The translations under genes and the position numbers were made by a program. Below are positions 6,409 to 6,699 of a stretch of 6,699 bases of DNA, piece by piece. A model generated the notes under the pieces. It worked only from the letters and a program-made list of their open reading frames with translations, made no database searches and had not been told where the DNA came from. This stretch comes from Gammaproteobacteria bacterium (GTDB lineage: Bacteria > Pseudomonadota > Gammaproteobacteria > Steroidobacterales > Steroidobacteraceae): positions 1 through 6,699 of the forward strand of contig JANXYA010000396.1 in assembly GCA_025350345.1 (NCBI GenBank), given 5' to 3'. Numbering within the stretch: position 1 is the stretch's first letter; the number at the start of each line of letters is the position of its first letter.

Positions 6409-6699
6409 GTCGCTGACGCTGAAGCCCGGCATCACCAGCAGGCTGTGGGTGTCCGCCGGGTTGTCGGCCTGGGTGCGCGGGTTGGCCGAGTCCGGCACGC
6501 CGGTGGCGTCGTCCAGCAGGATCTTATATTCGGCGCGGCTGGCGGCCGGCATGGGCAGCCGCGCCATCCACAGGTTGGTCTGGCCCACGCGCGCGCCCAC
6601 CAGGCCAGGCGTGGTCCAGGCATCGAAACCGCCGTTCCAGGCCACTTTCGCCGCCGGGCCTTCATAAAAGAAATAGGCCTGCAGGTCGAAGATCAGCGG
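6379..6699 (-). CDS. Fragment of esterase-type N-terminal domain (partial)
   Basis: On the minus strand one frame is open from the window edge (6699) to a TGA at 6379-6381, giving 106 residues with the 5' part outside the window. The visible protein resembles the beta-sandwich domain that precedes the catalytic domain of enterochelin/ferric-enterobactin esterase-like proteins. It shows AYFFYEGPAAKVAWNGGFDAW, then TNLWMARLPMPAASRAEYKILL, SANPR, and a closing SLLVMPGF. In that family a hydrolase domain should follow, but the frame ends about 14 residues after MPGF with a run (QRRAALG) that is antisense of ccmI. Third-position G/C on the minus strand is continuous from the edge to about 6413. 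The family call is recognition by eye, so moderate. It is most likely a fragment of a longer gene cut at the junction. Confidence 0.5.
   Translation of the reverse strand, partial: PLIFDLQAYFFYEGPAAKVAWNGGFDAWTTPGLVGARVGQTNLWMARLPMPAASRAEYKILLDDATGVPDSANPRTQADNPADTHSLLVMPGFSVSDEGQRRAALG
6400..6415. other. Probable rearrangement or chimera junction
   Basis: CcmI similarity on the + strand stops around 6405-6410. Periodic G/C preference then moves from the third base of the + codons to their first base, which is the third base on the minus strand, from about 6413 onward. The minus-strand gene loses its expected continuation at the same place. The exact breakpoint cannot be fixed to a base without the intact parent sequences. 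Confidence 0.6.

Noticed and set aside
6409..6699. Continuation of the ccmI + frame to the window end
   Set aside because: There is no stop, but the translation has no CcmI features, is rich in Arg, Gly and His, and mirrors a better-supported minus-strand protein codon for codon. It is antisense shadow.

Overview
This window holds a nearly complete cytochrome c maturation (Ccm, System I) operon, ccmABCDEFGH plus a truncated ccmI, all on the + strand. Base composition is GC-rich with strong G/C preference at third codon positions. Gene order, a CcmI separate from CcmH, and an encoded CCA on the tRNA point to a proteobacterium, most likely a high-GC gammaproteobacterium. I cannot name the genus from sequence alone.

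Layout: positions 1-26 are the 3' end of a tRNA (probably tRNA-Leu). Three bases later ccmA begins (30-647), followed by ccmB (644-1342), ccmC (1345-2088), ccmD (2085-2258, only 57 aa), ccmE (2255-2710), ccmF (2710-4650), ccmG (4647-5204), ccmH (5201-5650) and ccmI (from 5647). Every junction overlaps or nearly overlaps (ATGA, TAATG or TGATG), so the operon looks fully translationally coupled. I found no internal promoter, terminator or intergenic gap.

How the genes work together (established for the family): CcmA and CcmB form an ABC transporter whose ATPase releases haem-loaded CcmE from CcmC. CcmC, with small CcmD, presents haem at its tryptophan-rich WWD loop and attaches it to the CcmE histidine. 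CcmE carries haem to CcmF, which with CcmH and CcmI ligates it to CXXCH apocytochromes. CcmG and CcmH keep the apocytochrome cysteines reduced, and CcmI chaperones the apocytochrome. The key residues of each step can be seen here.

The right end is abnormal. At about 6400-6415 the CcmI-like sequence stops, although its + frame stays open to the window edge. From there the coding signal switches to the minus strand, which encodes part of an esterase-type N-terminal beta-sandwich domain that itself loses its expected continuation at the same place. Two genes broken tail-to-tail at one point indicate a rearrangement breakpoint or a chimeric assembly. No novel multi-gene system is visible. The points worth a second look are this junction, a CcmI lacking the usual cytoplasmic zipper-like loop, the tRNA abutting ccmA with no room for a ribosome binding site, and a C-H-E-C active site in CcmG.
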